Source: Sphingobacteriaceae bacterium (GTDB lineage Bacteria > Bacteroidota > Bacteroidia > Sphingobacteriales > Sphingobacteriaceae). Taken from it: a DNA stretch of 10,045 bases. A program made the translations under genes and the position numbers. Each line of letters opens with the position of its first letter. Within the stretch, counting starts at the first letter, position 1. This document shows positions 6,448 to 10,045 of the stretch, in pieces. The stretch is from positions 1-10,045 of the forward strand of contig CANJWF010000031.1 of NCBI GenBank assembly GCA_947478315.1, read 5' to 3'. Under the pieces are notes generated by a model that worked only from the letters and a program-made list of their open reading frames with translations, had not been told where the DNA came from and did not search any database.

Positions 6448-6989
6448 GGGCTTTCAAACTTTTTGAATTTTGGTAATAGTTCATCTTTGGCCGATAAGAT
6501 AATATCATCAGTTTTAATATTCCAATCAATATTTAAATCGCTATCGTTCCAAATTACCCCAATTTCAGCTGTTTTGTTGTATAGTGCGGATACTTTATAA
6601 CTAAAAATGGTATTGTTTTCAAGTGTGATGAAACCATGTAAAAAACCTACAGGTATCCACAACATGGTGTGGGTGTTGGCTGAGAGTTCAATACTAAAAT
6701 GTTGTCCATAGGTAGGAGAACTTTTTCTGATATCGACGGCAACATCTAATACGCTACCAGTAATGACACGTACTAGTTTGCCTTGTGCCGATGGATAATT
6801 TTGAGCATGTAGTCCTCTTAACGTGCCTCTTTGAGATAAGGATTGGTTGTCTTGAACGAAAATATCGGTAATTCCCACTTCTGCAAATTTTTGTTGACTG
6901 TAGCTTTCGTAAAAATAACCACGGTCATCTTTCCATAGAGTTGGTTCGATAACCAAAAGGTCTTTAATAGGCGTTTCGATAAATTTCAT
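6441..6989 (-). CDS. rmlC (rfbC): dTDP-4-dehydrorhamnose 3,5-epimerase
   Basis: Cupin-fold cytosolic enzyme that epimerises dTDP-4-keto-6-deoxyglucose at C3 and C5, the third step of dTDP-L-rhamnose synthesis for surface polysaccharides. At 182 residues it has the normal family length. Visible signatures are DDRGYFYESY (21-30), QDNQSLSQRGTLRGLHAQ with catalytic H61, and GKLVRVITGSVLDVAVDIR. The cupin core WIPVGFLHGF is followed by FSYKVSALYN with the probable catalytic Y131. LSAKDELLPKF holds D169, probably the His-Asp dyad partner by comparison with Salmonella RmlC. It is the last gene of the minus-strand cluster, 27 nt after the TPR gene. The rmlA, rmlB and rmlD partners are not in this window. 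Related epimerases making other deoxysugars are possible, but the residues fit RmlC best. Its stop lies inside the long hairpin. Confidence 0.93.
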   Translation of the reverse strand: MKFIETPIKDLLVIEPTLWKDDRGYFYESYSQQKFAEVGITDIFVQDNQSLSQRGTLRGLHAQNYPSAQGKLVRVITGSVLDVAVDIRKSSPTYGQHFSIELSANTHTMLWIPVGFLHGFITLENNTIFSYKVSALYNKTAEIGVIWNDSDLNIDWNIKTDDIILSAKDELLPKFKKFESPF

Positions 6990-7016
6990 GATACTGTAAT
7001 TGATGAATGATTATAA

Positions 7017-8861
7017 TCAAGGATTAGGTTCTGTGTCTCCCCTTAAGAACCGAAAACGTTTACGCGCTTCTATGATGCGTACACTTGCAGGGAAATCCAT
7101 AATAAGTTTTTCATAGTGTTCTTTAGCTTTTTGTGGCATGTTTAATCGTGTTTCTTCGATATTGGCCAACATAAATAGTGCATCGTCTGCCAGTGCTTCA
7201 TAGTAAAAATTGTCGATAATAGTTTGTAGTGTTTGTGTTGCTTGTTGCCATTGCCGTAGGGCAATGGCAATAGTTGCTTTGCTCATTAATACTTCATCGG
7301 ATAAGTTATGGTTGGGAAATTCTTTACTTAAAGTATCTAAATAGTTTGACGCCGTTTGATAACGTGTTTTAAAAATGTTTAAACGGGCTTTTGCATAAAG
7401 CTGCAAGGCACGTTTGTTGGTGTCTAAGGTTACATTTTCAGCAATTAAGGCACTTAAATCTATTGCATCGTTAGAAATGAGTTGAGAGGTGCCTCCTTTT
7501 AGTACGTTTAATTGAGATTGTGTCCAGTCGAAATCGCCGTTAAAAAAAGCCAATTGTGCGTTCCGAAACATGGCATCTTGTCCTAAGAGGTTGTCTTTTT
7601 GTGATTTTTCTACTTGTCCGTATAGTAACGTAGCTTCCCAGCGTTCATCGTTGAGGGTATATAAATCTCCTAAATCTAATTTAACTTCGTCTATAACTGA
7701 CTGAGTTATTCCACTCATTACTATCGCTTCGTTCAATAATTGTTTTGCTTCGTCAGATTTATCGAGTTTGTAGGCTTTGAGTTCAGCTAGCTTCCGAATG
7801 GCGAATAACGTGTTTCTGTTTTTTCCGTATTCATTTAGTAACTGTTCGTAATCCTTTTCTAACTCAATCAGATCTTCTTTGGTTGCTTTTCCTTCTTCTA
7901 TTTTTTGATTTCTTACGTTGAGGATGCCTGTTTTTGCTTCTATATAGTACGTATTGTTATTATTGCCTTTGTCAATTAAATATCGGTAGGCTTTAATGGT
8001 TTCTTCGTATGCTTTATTACTTAAAAATACATTGGCAATTTCATAAATACGTCGCCCTCGTTCGTTTAATCGTTGATCTATGGCAATTACTTGTATGAGT
8101 GCTTGGTTAAATTCCTGTTCTTGTAAAAATGTCCAAATGAGTAGTTCTGCTAGACTGATGCTATTGGGATGTAGTTGTATAGTTTTAAAAATATTAGTTT
8201 TCAATAATTCATAATCACTATTTTCTTTCAAAATTTCACTAAGTAGTTGTTGTGTTTGACCGATTTGAGTTGGATTAGTTAAGACAATGTTGGTAGATTC
8301 TTCGATAATGCTTTGCATATTTTTTTGTAGTCGATATAAACGAATAAGCTCTCGACTGAATGCTTGATTGTCGCCAAGTAATTCGCGGCCATTTAAGAAA
8401 GTTTTAATGGCAAAATTGTAAGCTTCTATTTTGATGAATATTTGGGCTAAAAAAGCGATTTCTATTTCATTTTCGTGCACATTTTTTAGTTGTTTTTCGA
8501 AAATTTTATTTGCTTCCTCTGATTTTCCCTCAGTGTTATAAATTCTTCCTTCATCAATGGCATAAGCAACGCTTGTTGGATAGCGTTTTATCATTTTTTT
8601 TACCAGTTTATGTGCTGTTGTATATGCCTTTGTGTTCAATAAACAGATGAGGTAGTCTTCATAAACAATTTCTTGACCTTTGTTGAACAAGGGATTATAA
8701 ATGGCAATTGCCTTATCGTATTCTCCAAATTTTTGAAACTGCTGAGCAAGGGCAATTTCTGTATCTTGTGCAAAGGTATTGTTAGCGGAATAGCTAATAA
8801 AAGTGCATAAAAGAACAAAAAATCTAACTTGAATGTTTTTGAAAGGGGTTATAAATGCCAT
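7017..8861 (-). CDS. Secreted tetratricopeptide-repeat (TPR) protein
   Basis: A 614-residue, largely helical protein. Residues 1-31 form a signal peptide (basic start, hydrophobic VRFFVLLCTFISYSA, cleavage near NTFA|QD), so it is exported, probably periplasmic. The rest is made of degenerate TPR-like helical pairs: for example FQKFGEYDKAIAIYNPLF near 42-59, then TYRYL- and ALADDALFMLANIEE-type units. The C-terminal unit KAKEHYEKLIMDFPASVRIIEARKRFRFLRG resembles the end of a YbgF/BamD-type repeat. No catalytic domain is visible, so it is most likely a scaffold or partner-binding protein. Position between a cell-wall hydrolase and rmlC, with 27-nt gaps on both sides, suggests an envelope role. 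I do not recognise a named family. Confidence 0.85.
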   Translation of the reverse strand: MAFITPFKNIQVRFFVLLCTFISYSANNTFAQDTEIALAQQFQKFGEYDKAIAIYNPLFNKGQEIVYEDYLICLLNTKAYTTAHKLVKKMIKRYPTSVAYAIDEGRIYNTEGKSEEANKIFEKQLKNVHENEIEIAFLAQIFIKIEAYNFAIKTFLNGRELLGDNQAFSRELIRLYRLQKNMQSIIEESTNIVLTNPTQIGQTQQLLSEILKENSDYELLKTNIFKTIQLHPNSISLAELLIWTFLQEQEFNQALIQVIAIDQRLNERGRRIYEIANVFLSNKAYEETIKAYRYLIDKGNNNNTYYIEAKTGILNVRNQKIEEGKATKEDLIELEKDYEQLLNEYGKNRNTLFAIRKLAELKAYKLDKSDEAKQLLNEAIVMSGITQSVIDEVKLDLGDLYTLNDERWEATLLYGQVEKSQKDNLLGQDAMFRNAQLAFFNGDFDWTQSQLNVLKGGTSQLISNDAIDLSALIAENVTLDTNKRALQLYAKARLNIFKTRYQTASNYLDTLSKEFPNHNLSDEVLMSKATIAIALRQWQQATQTLQTIIDNFYYEALADDALFMLANIEETRLNMPQKAKEHYEKLIMDFPASVRIIEARKRFRFLRGDTEPNP

Positions 8862-8888
8862 ATCTTCAATATTGATGTTTCTTCATTT

Positions 8889-9707
8889 TTAATCTTTATT
8901 CACTTTTAATTCTTGCCCTACTTTAATTTCTACGTTTGTGATTTTATTGATAGTTTTTAATTCGTCAATAGTCAATCTAAATCGCTTGGCGATGGAGAAT
9001 AGAGTGTCTCCTGTTTTTATCTTGTAAAACGTTGCAGCTTGATTATTCGGCATTGGTAAAATCGTGTTAATAATAGCTTCCAATTCTGACTCTGTAAAAA
9101 ATGGGTCTTCCTCTTTGGTTAGTTTTTTCCCTTCTGGGTCGTATTCATAAAGTTTATAACGTTCAATGAGCATGATTAGTAATTGAGGATACTGAGGATT
9201 GGTGGCGTAACCCGCTTGTTTGAGCCCATTTGCCCACGAAACGTAATCACTAATAGCGTATTCAAACAAAAATGAATATCGTTTTTTTGTTTTTAAAAAA
9301 TCAGAATGATCTTTAAAAGAATCTTCGGGATTGAGATAGGCCCTAAAGCATTCGTTTGGGGCATCATCGTCTTGATAAATTGCATCTCCGTTCCAGCCTC
9401 CAGGACATTTGATGCCAAAGTGATTATTCGCTATTCGAGCGAGCGTGCTATTACCGTTGGAAGATTCTAATAATCCTTGCGCCAAAGTAATACTCGCTGG
9501 AACACCAAATTTTTTCATTTCTGCAATAGCGATGTATTTATATTTTTCTATATACTCCTGCGCCGATAGTTTTTGTAGGGGAGCAGTTACCGAATCTTTA
9601 CTTTTGTGTAAGTTGGTGGATACGGGTGCTTTGTAAGTGATTTTTTTAGCCTTACAAGCTTCTGAAGAAATGCTGATAATGATGATGAATAAAACAATAC
9701 GTTTCAT
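8889..9707 (-). CDS. Glucosaminidase-domain lipoprotein with C-terminal LysM (peptidoglycan hydrolase)
   Basis: Predicted peptidoglycan hydrolase of 272 residues. The N-terminus MKRIVLFIIIISISSEAC looks like a lipoprotein signal with C18 as the lipidated cysteine, although SEAC is an imperfect lipobox. Residues about 50-190 form a glucosaminidase domain (FlgJ C-terminal/LytG-like). It contains ITLAQGLLESSNGNS with the likely catalytic E81, then ANNHFGIKC and FRAYLNPEDSFKDHSDFL, and later WANGLKQAGYATNPQYPQ, all family hallmarks. Residues about 227-270 are a LysM peptidoglycan-binding module (YKIKTGDTLFSIAKRF to KVGQELKV). It should act on the glycan strands in the periplasm, anchored by lipid and LysM. 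It is the second gene in the cluster, 24 nt after the basic small protein and 27 nt before the TPR gene. Confidence 0.92.
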   Translation of the reverse strand: MKRIVLFIIIISISSEACKAKKITYKAPVSTNLHKSKDSVTAPLQKLSAQEYIEKYKYIAIAEMKKFGVPASITLAQGLLESSNGNSTLARIANNHFGIKCPGGWNGDAIYQDDDAPNECFRAYLNPEDSFKDHSDFLKTKKRYSFLFEYAISDYVSWANGLKQAGYATNPQYPQLLIMLIERYKLYEYDPEGKKLTKEEDPFFTESELEAIINTILPMPNNQAATFYKIKTGDTLFSIAKRFRLTIDELKTINKITNVEIKVGQELKVNKD

Positions 9708-9731
9708 GGTGTTAATAATATTGTTGGGAAT

Positions 9732-10007
9732 TTAGTTTCTTTTTCGTTTAGTTCGGTGCTTATGATGTTTTCTTCGTTTTAGGCGTTTTTTTCTTTGTTT
9801 GTTGATATTCTTTCTCGAATAACGATGCTTGTGAATTTTCGGATGAAATTTTAAATATTTACGAAATTTTCTCGCCTGTGTAATCGTGTTTATAATGGTG
9901 TCCTTATTTAGTTCGTCTATTTCATCTGAAAGTAATTTGTTCTTTAATGGGCAGATGGAACCGCGAACTTCTTTATTCAGTACTGGCTTATTTTCAATGG
10001 TCTTCAT
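9732..10007 (-). CDS. Small protein with an extremely basic K/R/H-rich C-terminal tail, unknown
   Basis: A 91-residue product if it starts at the ATG at 10005-10007. The first 45 residues are of mixed composition with an acidic patch (LSDEIDELNKD). Residues 46-91 contain 31 Lys, Arg or His out of 46, ending HHKHRTKRKRN. No signal peptide, membrane segment or known domain is visible. The tail could bind nucleic acid, membrane phosphate or polyanions. The true start is uncertain: the same frame stays open to the window edge (12 more codons visible), so the gene could be longer and partial here. Alternatively, an upstream gene may end at TGA 10006-10004, overlapping this ATG by four bases. The 24-nt gap to the glucosaminidase gene argues that it is expressed in the same operon. 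Confidence 0.6.
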   Translation of the reverse strand: MKTIENKPVLNKEVRGSICPLKNKLLSDEIDELNKDTIINTITQARKFRKYLKFHPKIHKHRYSRKNINKQRKKRLKRRKHHKHRTKRKRN

Positions 10008-10045
10008 GCGTGCTTCGCAGGTTTCATGCCCCTTTGTGTCGAGAC

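Noticed and set aside
8636..8818. 60-residue open frame on the minus strand
   Set aside because: Out-of-frame shadow inside the TPR protein gene; its hydrophobic start is a by-product of the real frame's sequence.
9445..9636. 63-residue open frame on the plus strand
   Set aside because: Antisense to the conserved glucosaminidase domain; no independent coding signal.

Overview
The window reads as a low-GC chromosome segment from a member of the Bacteroidota (Bacteroidetes). This rests on the AT-rich composition, AT-rich start regions without clear Shine-Dalgarno sequences, the style of the envelope genes (barrel-only BamA/D15-like protein, glucosaminidase-LysM lipoprotein, long secreted TPR protein), and a small two-helix membrane protein of a type I associate with this phylum. 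I see no mobile element, CRISPR array, rRNA or tRNA. The content is mainly housekeeping and envelope genes.

Layout. Positions 1-94 hold the 3' end of an unidentified plus-strand gene, followed by polA (DNA polymerase I, all three enzymatic domains with intact motifs). polA converges on minus-strand metK (S-adenosylmethionine synthetase), and a perfect 15-bp hairpin lies in the 63-bp gap between them. The only long non-coding stretch (4271-4620) separates metK from the divergent plus-strand genes. On the minus strand it carries a very good match to a SAM-II riboswitch aptamer, about 95 nt ahead of the metK start codon, with a plausible Bacteroidota-type -7 box just upstream of it. The enzyme that makes SAM is therefore probably feedback-controlled by SAM.

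The plus strand then holds a single-domain rhodanese, a 61-aa two-helix membrane protein 12 nt behind it, and a secreted BamA/D15-type outer-membrane barrel without POTRA domains. The barrel gene converges on a four-gene minus-strand cluster. In transcription order this is a small extremely basic protein (91 aa or longer), a glucosaminidase-LysM lipoprotein, a 614-aa secreted TPR protein, and rmlC (dTDP-4-dehydrorhamnose 3,5-epimerase). The gaps are 24, 27 and 27 nt, so this is very likely one operon for cell-wall remodelling and surface polysaccharide supply. The barrel/rmlC junction carries a perfect 32-bp inverted repeat with a 4-nt loop that includes the rmlC stop codon.

The most notable signals are the metK SAM-II riboswitch with its puzzling expression platform, the very long perfect hairpin at 6380-6447, and the lysine/arginine/histidine-rich small protein at the right edge. 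I found no convincing new defence or mobile system.
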